Positions 1 to 9,286 of a stretch of 64,000 nt of DNA are shown here, piece by piece. The stretch is from the NCBI GenBank assembly GCA_963281255.1, contig OY725488.1:6235524-6299523 (forward strand), written 5' to 3'. This DNA comes from Aphrocallistes beatrix (lineage: Eukaryota; Porifera; Hexactinellida; Sceptrulophora; Aphrocallistidae). The notes beneath the pieces are model-generated. The model made no database searches. It saw only the letters and a program-made list of their open reading frames with translations, and was not told the DNA's origin. Each line of letters starts with the position of its first letter. The stretch's first letter is position 1. The translations under genes were made by a program, and so were the position numbers.

Positions 1-96
1 CTCGTGGCCTACGGCAGCCTCTCCTTTGACACCTTGATGGCATTCAGGGATCTTAAAAGCAAACAGGTTGAGGATGTGTGTATTAATTTAAACTAG
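1..96 (+). CDS. Possible 3' end of an unidentified gene (partial)
   Basis: The first 96 bases are open in frame 1 and end in TAG at 94-96, giving a 31-residue tail containing FDTLMAFRDLKSKQVEDV. Base composition is richer in GC than the strongly AT-rich DNA that follows, as expected where a coding exon ends and a 3' flank begins. The gene would enter from outside the window. I do not recognise the sequence and cannot exclude chance; the opposite strand was not convincing. Confidence 0.3.
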   Translation, partial: LVAYGSLSFDTLMAFRDLKSKQVEDVCINLN

Positions 97-433
97 TTAA
101 CAATTTAATTCTAGGACAAGAACTCTAAACTAAATAATTTTTAAAACGTCTATGTTTTATGTTAAGTTATATATTGACTGCAATGTTTTGGGTATTTACG
201 TGAAAGCGGGAAATATAGCTAAGGCATAGTAATACGAGATTCATTCATCAAGAAATCTAGTTTTAGTTACACAAACTCATCATCTAATTATATAAAAGGA
301 ACCAATGCAAAATTAAAATAAGTACAGTCTATAAAAACATCTAAAAAATGAAATATCAAAAAGAGAGCAAAAAACTATAAAATTCAGTAGTCTTTCAGGG
401 GGCTAGCAATTAGACTACAAGAGTTGGTAGACT
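97..433. other. AT-rich intergenic DNA
   Basis: No open frame or RNA seen. Bases from about 250 to 433 resemble about 5100-5251 (shared stretches such as AAAATTCAGTA and GGCTAGC), so they belong to the 3' flank of the duplicated membrane-protein unit. Confidence 0.5.
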
Positions 434-1488
434 TTAAATAAGAGGAGCGACAGGAGTATATTGAGGGGGAGCTTGGATATGAAGTGGAGCAGGAATGGCT
501 GGGTTAGGAGTAACACGGGGAGATTGTCTCTCTGCTCGATTATCGGTTTTTCTGGTGTAAATAATGATACAAAAATTAACGACTGAAGTAGCACTTATGA
601 GAAATAGCAATGTACTGCAAACCAAAAGAATCCAACGCCAGTATGAAAGATATGATTTCACACACGATAATTGGTAGGAATAGTCTTCATCCGCATTTGA
701 AGCAAGAAGATGCACGGCACCTAATGAACTGTCGATGGTACAGGGGGGTTGACAGTAATCATCATATTGAACATGTTCAGGTATAGTATAAACCGACTTA
801 TTTAATTGCAAGATCGGTTGAAAGTCTTCGGTTCCTGCACAACCATCAGAATAGCAATATATACCAAAATAATATTCTCCAGTTTTACTTATTGACTGCA
901 TGGGCGTAACACAACCTGATTCAGTCAAGTCACACTTGAACGAATATATCGTTTCTGTCTGGTGGGGGTAATCTAGAAGAATCACTAGAACATCAATCAA
1001 GAAAGGATCTATCGTATACTGGGAAGTCAATTTTATTGAGAATGATGAGCCGATAATTAAGAATTGAACTGAGTATATCGCAATAGAGTTATAGCCCAAG
1101 GATACATAATCATCATCAGGCTCGAACGAATATCCAATTTTGGTCGCTACTGGTAACTGATAAAAACGGTATAAAGTTGATGAACCATATTCATAAACTT
1201 GCGGAATCCAGAAAAATGCTGTCACAAGTTTCATCTACTTCCAAGATTCTATTATCATATGGATGCAATGTTATCGAAGTGGTATGTTCATGACCAATTT
1301 TGAAGGAAACTAAAATCGACCAAACAAGGAGAATTAGTCCAACAAACGAGAGGATAAGCACACAGATACCAAGACACGAGGTAGGCATAAGCACCTGAAT
1401 CTTTTAGGCTTAGGATTGTTAGGAATGAGAGGAATGTTTTCCTGCATATTATTGTTTCCCTGTGTCTGTCTGCGTCTCGTAGTAATCT
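434..1488 (-). pseudogene. Broken tandem copy of the two-TM PPxY-tailed membrane protein
   Basis: This is a degraded paralogue of the intact gene at 5252-6340, same strand. The alignment shows three lesions: the start ATG is ATT (about 1485-1487); one base is missing after TGCTTATGCCTA (about 1381), which shifts the frame just before the first TM segment; and a second shift with an in-frame TGA lies at about 1190-1235. The C-terminal part (434-1234) remains open for 266 codons and keeps the cysteines, the second TM segment and the PPQYTP tail. The open pieces at 1191-1394 and 434-1234 are therefore one broken gene. Sequencing error could explain the indels but not the start-codon change; use of an alternative start and exon is possible but unlikely. 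Confidence 0.7.
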
Positions 1489-1639
1489 AAGTATATTAAA
1501 AATAAAATTGTTTTAATACACTTGGACAGTATAGATTCTCAATTCATTGCTGAGAGCGTTAAATTTAATACTTTGCCAATAATTCTACATTTGAAAATAC
1601 GAGTACCCGATATAAATGGTGTGCTGTATCCTCGTAATC

Positions 1640-2379
1640 CTTACTATTAAAACTCGATTAATATTTATTTGTGTACAATCAGGGTCGCTTATTGTGAACC
1701 ACCAGGGGACCAAAAAATCTGTTCATAATAGAAATACTTCATATTAAGCGAACTTGATTCAATACAAATCCTATCTAAAAATGAAATTGGAACCAGGAGG
1801 TTAGTTCATAATAAACGAATGTTCATATTAAGCGGGTTTATAATAAGCAACCCTGACTGTATATATATATATATATATATATATGTAACGAATTGATTGA
1901 AGAAACTGCCGGTCATAGAAAGCTGATTTTTGGCATGTGGGGGTCTTTTGGCTATGGCTCCAGTAAGTTCTGAGCTCAGAACAAAATGTCGACTCATCAT
2001 GGAATTATGACGTCATTGTCACATTGTTAAAAGTTAAGCAACAGAGTTATTCGAGCATAACTCAGCCATTATAGGAGATAGAAGGCTGAACTTTTAATAG
2101 AATCTGTATATTAATATACCTCACATATGACCCAACTATTTTCAAAAAATGATGACTCATCACTTTGTTATGACGTCATCATTACTCATCAAAATTTTGA
2201 AAATTGATAAATTTGGTGCTTTTTCGTGCGATATAGATTATAACAGTAGGACAGACGTATTTAGAGATGCTATCTCCCTTATAATTAACCAATGTCACCT
2301 CCAGGCGACCGAAGGGAGCCTCCGGCAGACACAAAGTGTCCGCCAGCCGCGCAGCGCAAGCAAGGGAAGCGCGCTTGTA
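1640..2379 (-). repeat. Repeat A, copy 1 (interrupted by a TA-flanked MITE)
   Basis: Reverse-oriented copy of repeat A. Read on the minus strand it has the GC-rich head with the GGACAC/GTGTCC hairpin (2287-2379), a core of about 400 bp with TGACGTCA at 2171-2178 and 2008-2015, the tail motif TTCTTCAATCAATTCG (about 1892-1907), a TA run (1861-1884) and the terminal segment ATCGAGTTTTAATAGTAAGG (1640-1659). The 1676-1859 MITE is inserted between TA run and terminus. No protein is encoded. Confidence 0.75.
1676..1859. mobile_element. TA-flanked MITE with inverted ends, pogo/Tigger type
   Basis: The ends are inverted repeats, CA(A/G)TCAGGGT(C/T)GCTTATT, flanked by TA on each side (1674-1675 and 1860-1861). 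The 184-bp interior has no ORF. TA duplication plus CAG-starting ends suits mobilisation by a Tc1/mariner-superfamily (pogo/Tigger-like) transposase. It sits inside repeat A copy 1 and is therefore younger than it. Confidence 0.7.
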
Positions 2380-2385
2380 AAGTAT

Positions 2386-2804
2386 TATATATGGTACTTA
2401 TATAAGCGAGTTTTGGGGCTTCCATCCCCAAAACACTAGAGTTCGGGATATGGGCCCCAAAACGCGCTTTAAACGGATAAATAAAATATGAACAAATGGA
2501 GTGGAGAAATTTAATGTAAAAACGAGACACTCGTGAAAGTTAACTGGGACGTCTTTCCAAAAACGGGACGGTTGACATGTATGGGTTTCCTTAGATGTAG
2601 CATTTCAGTTCTGAGAAATTTAGATTCTTAACTGTAATTTGCCACTGTATGCTGTACATACTATCGTTGAACTTTATCAGCTGTTTATCTTGTGATTTGT
2701 TTAATAATAATTTCCCAGTTAGACTTATAGTTATAATTTTGCTAACTCATTTCCGGTTAATTTAGGTTAATAATGTTATCTAAGATCCAAGTATGTAGTT
2801 AAAA
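2386..2804. other. Gene-free AT-rich stretch
   Basis: No coding or RNA signal. Around 2552-2588 lies a fragment (ACGGGACGGTTG.CATGTATGGGTT) that recurs at about 39561-39591, so an old interspersed repeat remnant is present. Confidence 0.4.
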
Positions 2805-2956
2805 CAGTATATGTCGGTTATAAAAACTGTGATGTTCTTATAACCGGTATTGAATGCTCTTAAATCCGGTATATTTTCAATGGAGCTGAATACAAAAGAT
2901 TCGGTAAATCAAGTTAGGGTTCTTATCACCTGTGTTCTTATATCCGGCACCTGCTG
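2805..2956. mobile_element. Degraded TA-type MITE, same family as 50069-50193
   Basis: Inverted ends are related to GCCGGATATAAGAACA: ATGTCGGTTATAAAAAC at the left and TGTTCTTATATCCGGCAC at the right. TA follows the right end; the left TA is lost. A better-preserved relative is in an intron of the HSPBAP1-like gene. No ORF. Confidence 0.5.
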
Positions 2957-3263
2957 TAGTCACTGAAACTTAACACTTCTACAGTCCAGAGAAGGTTACG
3001 AAGGGCCGACTGGACTGTTCGTACGGAAACCACGAAGGAAGTCCCACCTAACGCGATTGAAACTCTAGCCTATTCATGGTGTCAGTTTTTCATATTCATC
3101 TATTACTGCAAGTCTATAGTCTGACAGTCTTTGTTTAAATGAATCCATTATACTATGCTGGACTATGCTCACTTGGATTGGTGGATTTGGAGTTTCCTGG
3201 ATGGCAACTGCTTGAAGAGATGGAAACAAACTATAGTAATTTCTGGATTTATTTTTATTTTTA

Positions 3264-4150
3264 ACAAGCGCGCTTCGCTTGCTTGCGCTGCACGGCTGGC
3301 GGACACTTTGTGTCCGCCTCAGGGTTGGGTTTTGTCCTGTCCAAAACTGGTTTTGGACGGACAGTGGGAAAAACCCCGGTTTTTACCGGTCAATAGTGGT
3401 CAATACTATATCCTTGGATAATATGAAACTGAAAACGTATAAAATATGTTAAGATATCTTATTTTGAGTTTGTAATATGCTATTGACACTTGTTTACAAT
3501 GAAACAGTAAAGTGATAAAATGTGTGTTTTCAAACAATTAAATTCTAATAAAGTATACGTATATGTATATGTTCCTTCTACAGGAATATTATTATCGAAA
3601 GCATTTGTGATATTATTTAAGTTGAATACTCGCAGATTGTTTATCTTACTTGAATTGACCAATTTGAAATGGCACAAGGAGGAAGGCCCATTGATTCAGT
3701 GTGGAAATTTTTTCTTTCAACATATATTCTTCAACAATTATGTATTCAGCATATTATATTCATCTTATTTAAATATACAAGTAAGAAATAAAATGCATTC
3801 GTACAATAATTAGGTTTTGACCAGTTTTGACCGGTTTTGTTCAATCAGGAGGTTTTGGACAGGACGGTTTTTACCACATGGACAAAACCTGCCAACCCTG
3901 GTCCTCCGGAGGCTCCCTTCGGGCGCTTGGGGTCACATTGATTAATTATAAGGGAGATACATCTCTAAATACGTCTACCTACTGTTATAATCGATAGCGT
4001 ACGAGAAATTACCAAATTTGTCAATTTTTAAAATATTGACGCGTAATGATGACGTCATAACAAAGTGATGAGTCATCATTTTTTGATGATAGTTGCATCA
4101 TCTGTGAGATATATTAATATACACATATTATTAAAATTTCAGCCTTCATT
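3264..4150 (+). repeat. Repeat A, copy 2 (split by a hAT-like insertion, tail lost)
   Basis: The GC-rich head runs 3264-3319 and resumes at about 3902 with CCGGAGGCTCCCTTCGG, followed by part of the core (TGACGTCA at 4050-4057) up to about 4150. The 582-bp insertion 3320-3901 breaks it exactly at the head hairpin. Confidence 0.7.
3320..3901. mobile_element. hAT-like non-autonomous element inserted in repeat A
   Basis: The left end CAGGGTTGGGTTTTGTCC and right end GGACAAAACCTGCCAACCCTG-type sequence form an imperfect inverted repeat, with further inner inverted matches (TGTCCAAAACTGG against the TTTTGGACAGGA side). Flanks look like an imperfect short duplication (TCCGCCT / TCCTCCG) whose exact length I cannot fix. 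The interior has no convincing ORF. Confidence 0.55.
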
Positions 4151-5251
4151 AAAAATAGATTTAATTAGAATTCTGCACACGAATGCTATACATACATACT
4201 AGAAGAAATATCAAGTTACAACCATGGTTTCCAGAAGCACCTATATACTTAGTACGCATCTCAAAAAGTAAAATACTAATGCATTTTCAATTCATTTATT
4301 AAATTCCTTGGAAGATCAGCTTTTAATTCTTATATTGGTTTGTTGTTTATTATGCACTCCAGTTTCGGACACTGGCTGAAATTTGCAATTTTGTGGGCAA
4401 AGTGGCAATAAATTGGAAAAAAACAACATTATTTCCCCAGCCCATTGGCATTGTATGGCCAAGCGAATGGTGAGGCACATAGCAGGGGAAGTGTCCAAAC
4501 TATAGGTCTAAGGTATCAAGTTGTATAGGAATTGGTGGGGCACATGCTCACCTGACCCTATTCACGCTACGCCACAGCCCCAGCCTAAAACTAGACTTCT
4601 CCAAAGAAGCCAATTCATGTTATTTGATATGTAGAGTTCAATGGAAGGGTCAGTGTTAATCATGAATTTGTATGAGTTGTGTAAAATGAATTTAGAGAAT
4701 TTTTTATTGAGGATAAATTTTTTGTTAAAAACTTTAGATATTGAATATAATTAGACCGATATCTTTCAACGAGTTTCAATTTAGTTGAAAAAAGAGGTAC
4801 AAACCATGTTCTTGTGATGTGAAAAGTAAAGAGGGACGTAAATAAATTTAGAATGGTCATTGGCAAGGATTCATGAAATGTTCTTTAGACCATAATACAA
4901 ACAAAAATTGATCTGATCCTTTCCTATCCAAGGTAAGGGTCTGCCAGGACATGTCGGAGATAGAGTTAGAATCGGGTCGACTTTTTAGAACCTGACCCGA
5001 CCAGAACCCAAACTTAATTCAGGATCTGAACCCGAAACTGTTCATTAGCCCAATTGCAATAGAGAGGAAATATTACTATATAATCATTTATTGGGAAGAA
5101 TTCAATTTTGTTCCACGAGCTCATCGTCTAAATACAAAAAGGGAAGTACAAAACTAAAATAAGCATATATACACATAGAGAGCAAATAAGCATAAAAATT
5201 CAGTAAAATCCTTTTAGGCTAGCTATTAGAATACAGGCGCGGGTAGGGACT
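4151..5251. other. Gene-free stretch before the intact membrane-protein gene
   Basis: No supported gene. From about 5100 the sequence parallels 250-433, i.e. it is the 3' flank of the duplicated unit. Short open frames at 4316-4498 and 4660-4866 have no recognisable content. Confidence 0.4.
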
Positions 5252-6340
5252 CTAAATGAGAGGGGCGACAGGGGTGTATTGGGGGGGAGCCTGGTTATGG
5301 GGAGGAGGGTGAATGTTTGGATTAGGAGTAGGACGGGGAGACTGTCTCTCTACTCCATTATCGATTTTCCAAGTATAAATAGCAATACAAAGATTAACGA
5401 CTGAAGTAGCACTTATAATATATAGCAATGTACTGCAAAGCAAAAGTATCCACAACAGGGATGGAGTATGGTATGATGTTGAAGTCACAACGGTCTCCGT
5501 ACAAATCAAGTCGATGCTACTATATTTATTTGGATAATCTGGAATACTAGTTGAAACAAGAATATAAAAAGAGTAAGTGTTTTCCATGCTGCAAGGGACT
5601 TGACAATAACTCACATCATATCCAAAATCATAAACTGCTTTATTTAACTGCAAGCTCGGTTGAACGTTGGTTTGTGTACAACCACCAACATCGCAATATA
5701 TACCGAAATGAAATTCTCCAGTTTTATTTATTAACTGCCAAGGCGTTTTACAACTGGAACCAGTCAAGTTACAATTGAATGAATATACTGTTTCTGGGAG
5801 TTGGTTGGCGGAATCAAGAAGAATCACTAGAATATCAATCAAATAAGGATATGAAGTACCCTGGGAAGGCAATTCTATTGAGAATGATGAGCCAATAATT
5901 AAGAATTGGACCGAGAATATCACAATAGACTTCGGTGTCAAGAATACCTCATCAATACTAGGAGTATACGGATTTCCAATTACGGTAGCAATGGGAAACT
6001 TATCCAAGCTATATAGATTTGCTGAACTAGTACTAGAGAAAGAAACATCAATCTCATCACAAGTTCTGTCTATTTTCAAGGTCCTGCTATCATAAGGATA
6101 CAAAATAACAGTCCTGGTACTGTAACTGTAGCTGACTTCTGTGGGGGGATAATAAAAGGAAGGTGAAATCCACAAAGCAGTTAGAATTAGTCCAACAAGC
6201 GAAAGGATAAGCACACAAATACAAAGGCAAGAAGTTAGGCATAAGCACTTGGATCTCTTGGGCTTACGATTGGCAGGAATGAGAGGAATGTTTTCCTGCA
6301 CGTCATTGATATTCTCTCTCTGCCTACGTCTGGTAGCCAT
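5252..6340 (-). CDS. Two-TM membrane protein with cysteine-containing ectodomain and PPxY tail
   Basis: A 362-aa single-exon protein of a family I do not recognise. Visible layout: basic, Arg/Lys-rich N-terminus (1-32); TM segment about 34-57 rich in Cys and Leu; ectodomain about 58-293 with several Cys (94, 190, 197, 216, 221, 246, 250, 280) and N-glycosylation sequons (NLT 191, NKT 205); second TM about 295-322; proline-rich cytosolic tail with PPQY at 352-355. PPxY is the known ligand of WW domains such as those of NEDD4-type E3 ligases, so ubiquitin-linked trafficking is an inference. Both ends would be cytosolic. The start is the first Met in frame, followed by MATRRRQREN. A broken tandem copy lies 3.9 kb downstream, with the same tail conserved, which supports the tail being functional. 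Confidence 0.75.
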   Translation of the reverse strand: MATRRRQRENINDVQENIPLIPANRKPKRSKCLCLTSCLCICVLILSLVGLILTALWISPSFYYPPTEVSYSYSTRTVILYPYDSRTLKIDRTCDEIDVSFSSTSSANLYSLDKFPIATVIGNPYTPSIDEVFLTPKSIVIFSVQFLIIGSSFSIELPSQGTSYPYLIDILVILLDSANQLPETVYSFNCNLTGSSCKTPWQLINKTGEFHFGIYCDVGGCTQTNVQPSLQLNKAVYDFGYDVSYCQVPCSMENTYSFYILVSTSIPDYPNKYSSIDLICTETVVTSTSYHTPSLLWILLLCSTLLYIISATSVVNLCIAIYTWKIDNGVERQSPRPTPNPNIHPPPHNQAPPQYTPVAPLI

Positions 6341-7011
6341 CTATGCCAATGAATAATAAGAATCACTAAAGTTCTAAAAATATAATTAGTTACATATAGT
6401 CCTGTCATTTTAAGGTAATAACTTATTGATAACGTGATCATAATGACGCTAGCATAATATTGTAGGGATATCCACACTAAATATTTCATACGTGCTTTCT
6501 ACATTTTCAAAAATCATGCTGGGGCGTAAATCGTTTATCATAGGTCACAAAACAATGTATTTACTATTTCACTAATTCTTGTACATAGTACAAGGATAAC
6601 GTATTTTTGGTGACTAAATATGTTTCAATTTCAGTCATATTGACAAGTTCTAGGTGGTATACTCTCTCCTCTCCCTCTCCCCCCAGGGTGGTCCCTAGAT
6701 TTTAAAGCTTCATCCCGAATGTTCTTTCTATTCTAAACTAACTAATTTATATTTCTTTGTTTTACAATATTCACACATGAAATTTGAAATGCTATTTTTT
6801 GCAATTGTAAATGCAGCGTTCAGCAAAATAAATCCCACCTTTTCACCGATCTTTGGTCACTATCAAGGTTACACATTGCAAATTGCACTGTGGTGAACTT
6901 ACTTTCGCAAAAAATATCAAGCAATATAAGTAGTATAGGTACACCTAAAATGCTAGCAAGACAACTAGTGTTAGGAATACAGAGACCAAAATAAGATCTG
7001 CTCTGAAATAA
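6341..7011. other. Intergenic DNA, no feature seen
   Basis: Between the divergent end of COPS7 and the 5' end of the membrane-protein gene. AT-rich; a pyrimidine-rich patch at about 6661-6690 is the only local peculiarity. Confidence 0.4.
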
Positions 7012-7785
7012 CTAATTCTTCCCTCCAATGGCAGCCTTTCCCCTCAGCCCCTTCCCAGGTTGGATCGTACTGTGTTGCTGGGGGATGCTGTGTGCCCCAG
7101 AAATGTCCTCCATTTCAGCGAACTTCAAACTAGAGCGGATCTCTTCCACTTCCTGCTCAAGCGCTTTCTTCTCTTGGATATGATTCTCTTTCCGCTTATT
7201 AGCTGCAGCGGCCTGTTTTTCTAGGGAATTGAGGATTACCTCACAACTCTCGCACCACTTATCAAGTTTGCTGATGAGAGGGTCAAGTGCATTCTCTACT
7301 CCTAGGTCGATGTCCCGCCCCATGCTGAAGGTCACCTCCAGCAGCCCCTGCTCCTGATCCAACTTCCCTCTGATTATCCCCGCATATATCGCCTGTATCA
7401 CCGTGTCCTCTAGCACTCTCAGATTGTCTATTTCCAGCTTCTCCATCAGGGAAGAGTACTTGAGTCGCTTGGCCTGGGAGGCTAGAGAGACGAGGGTCAG
7501 GAGTTTTAGTTTGAGTAACATTCTTTCTGTGAGTTCTGGAAACGAGCCCGGGTCAGTTCTGTAGTCTAACAGGGAACCGAATGCGAAGAGTCTGAGCAAC
7601 TTCACATAGTTTTCGTTGTGTGTGCCTATGAGAGCTTGTACGTTAGACATCTGAAGCAGTTCGAGAAATATGTAAACACCTGGAGCTTCGAGGCACTGTT
7701 TTATGACGTCAACAGCAGAATCTCCCTCTGCACCCTGGCAGAGGCTGAGGAAGGGCTGGAGGGTTGCGTTGCTGAGTTCACTCAT
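7012..7785 (-). CDS. COPS7: COP9 signalosome subunit 7
   Basis: 257-aa, single-exon subunit of the COP9 signalosome, the complex that removes NEDD8 from cullins and so controls cullin-RING ubiquitin ligases. The N-terminal helical repeats and PCI domain (about 5-165) contain family hallmarks: CLEAPGVYIFLELLQM (about 31-46), then the FAFGSLLDYR and KLKLLTLVSLASQAKRLKYSSLMEKLEI run typical of CSN7, and IYAGIIRGKLDQEQGLLEV at the winged-helix edge. The C-terminus (about 175-225) is helical and charged, as in CSN7, where it joins the helical bundle of the complex. Length is close to animal COPS7A/B (about 265-275 aa). The start is the first Met, MSELSNATLQPFL. The B4GALT7-like gene ends 181 bp upstream on the same strand. 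Confidence 0.92.
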   Translation of the reverse strand: MSELSNATLQPFLSLCQGAEGDSAVDVIKQCLEAPGVYIFLELLQMSNVQALIGTHNENYVKLLRLFAFGSLLDYRTDPGSFPELTERMLLKLKLLTLVSLASQAKRLKYSSLMEKLEIDNLRVLEDTVIQAIYAGIIRGKLDQEQGLLEVTFSMGRDIDLGVENALDPLISKLDKWCESCEVILNSLEKQAAAANKRKENHIQEKKALEQEVEEIRSSLKFAEMEDISGAHSIPQQHSTIQPGKGLRGKAAIGGKN

Positions 7786-7966
7786 TATAATTCTAATACA
7801 CTAAAATATCACTAGAATGTCTGTTACTATAATCGGACAATAGCAATGGTTTGTTAGGCTGGCTATACTAGTATGTGCTAACTTCAGTAAGCTAATTCAT
7901 TTACAATATTTACAGCAAATAACAATTATTAATATTTGTATAGAGTGAGGTGCCTAATATTGAATA

Positions 7967-8953
7967 TCATGAAGGAGTATCACAAAAAGGTGTGAATTCG
8001 TAGTCACAATTGATCTTAACATTCACTACCTTACAAGGGTACCCATCAAATGTGACCTCGTGCACGGTGTAACTCTCTACAGAGGAGGAAACTGTGTCCA
8101 GCCCACTCGTTCTGTCCCTGTGAAAGCTAACAACTCGCTGATTGTAGTAGAGTTTGGAATCCCGTTTCCTATCCTGGAAGTGGTTATGAAAGAACGTGTC
8201 ATACCCAGTAGTGATACCCTCAGGACGATATACCTGCAGTCCCGCCTCTTTAACGCGGAGGTAGAACTCGTCGTCCTCACGGCCCCATCCCCAAAAAATG
8301 TTTGAAAACCCATTAACTTTATTGTAGTGGTGATTTGTCATTAGGACGATCCCTCCGAAGAATTTCTCGTAATGGTAGAGCGGGTGGAGCTCAGGACTGG
8401 TGAGGTGGAGCGGCCCGGCCTCATGGTACCTGTAGCTGATGTTAGGATTGATGGGCAACAGGTCTATGTCCTGCAGAGTGACGTATTCACTAGAGTTGGA
8501 GGATAGGGAGAAACCGAGGTTGTAGAGAACGCCCTTGTTGAATCTGTGAGTGTCCACCTGGTTGAGAACCCAGATTGAAAATGGGAGCTTCTGCAGGGTG
8601 AGGAATTTGGAGATGTAAGGGACTATTTCTATCAGCTCTCGGAATCGATCTTTGTGAGTGATTAAAACCGCGAGCCTTTGTGACTGCCAGTCCTTCCTAT
8701 CTTCCTCATCAATAGGTACTTCGAAGTTAGGGTTACGAATGGTACTGCAGCCAGGGCAAGAAATGCAAGAAATTAATGATGGATTGATTGAGTAGAGAAA
8801 TAAAGGAAGGAGACAAAAGTTAAAAACCAAAACTAATACTAGAGAGAATTTGAACCATGTCTTCATTTGAGGTGTAGCAAAGAACAAATATTCATATCTA
8901 ATAGTTAAAATAAAGAAATAAATTTTATATATCAATTTGCGGAGGAGTACCAT
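7967..8953 (-). CDS. B4GALT7: Xylosylprotein beta-1,4-galactosyltransferase (B4GALT7-like)
   Basis: 328-aa type II Golgi glycosyltransferase. B4GALT7 adds the first galactose to xylose in the linkage tetrasaccharide of proteoglycans. Visible: a signal anchor about 33-56; the ITHKDRFRELI start of the fold (98-108); DxD metal site DID at 162-164; WGWGREDDEF at 221-230, which in this family contributes acceptor binding and catalysis; HFQDRKRD (258-265) and a terminal CKVVNVKINCD segment, both specific to B4GALT7 rather than B4GALT1-6. Two starts are possible: Met1, or Met30 directly before the anchor (MKTWFKF); the second would give a more usual short cytosolic tail. Human B4GALT7 is 327 aa. No introns seen. 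Confidence 0.9.
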   Translation of the reverse strand: MVLLRKLIYKIYFFILTIRYEYLFFATPQMKTWFKFSLVLVLVFNFCLLPLFLYSINPSLISCISCPGCSTIRNPNFEVPIDEEDRKDWQSQRLAVLITHKDRFRELIEIVPYISKFLTLQKLPFSIWVLNQVDTHRFNKGVLYNLGFSLSSNSSEYVTLQDIDLLPINPNISYRYHEAGPLHLTSPELHPLYHYEKFFGGIVLMTNHHYNKVNGFSNIFWGWGREDDEFYLRVKEAGLQVYRPEGITTGYDTFFHNHFQDRKRDSKLYYNQRVVSFHRDRTSGLDTVSSSVESYTVHEVTFDGYPCKVVNVKINCDYEFTPFCDTPS

Positions 8954-9286
8954 TCAAGGAATCGCGTTTGCAAGACATTGCTTTCTATAAAATGAATAGA
9001 GTGGATTGTACGTGTGCAGGTAATCATTGATTACTCCCCCATCATCATATAGTAATGCTGCAGTCTAAAAAATTAATTATTAGATTTCAATAGAATTTGT
9101 TTTTAATATACGTCGATTCACGTTATAACGAGTTTTAAAACTTGGTATAGCATTGTGTGTTGTGACTTAACCCTATCAGAATATGAGGATTAATCATTTG
9201 TTAAGAGACAGATAGACACGGTATAACAATAATGAGTATTGATTGGTAAATTTTAAGTGATCGGGACCCCATGTTGCATAGTTAAG
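8954..9286. other. Intergenic DNA, no feature seen
   Basis: Short AT-rich spacer between the 5' end of the B4GALT7-like gene and the 3' end of the CIMAP2-like gene. The long frame on the plus strand from 9257 is the antisense shadow of the latter. Confidence 0.4.

Noticed and set aside
2149-2439. Small frames inside repeat A and B copies (also 28588-28946, 56545-56877, 57572-57763)
   Set aside because: They recur only as part of the repeats, differ between copies and have no conserved protein.
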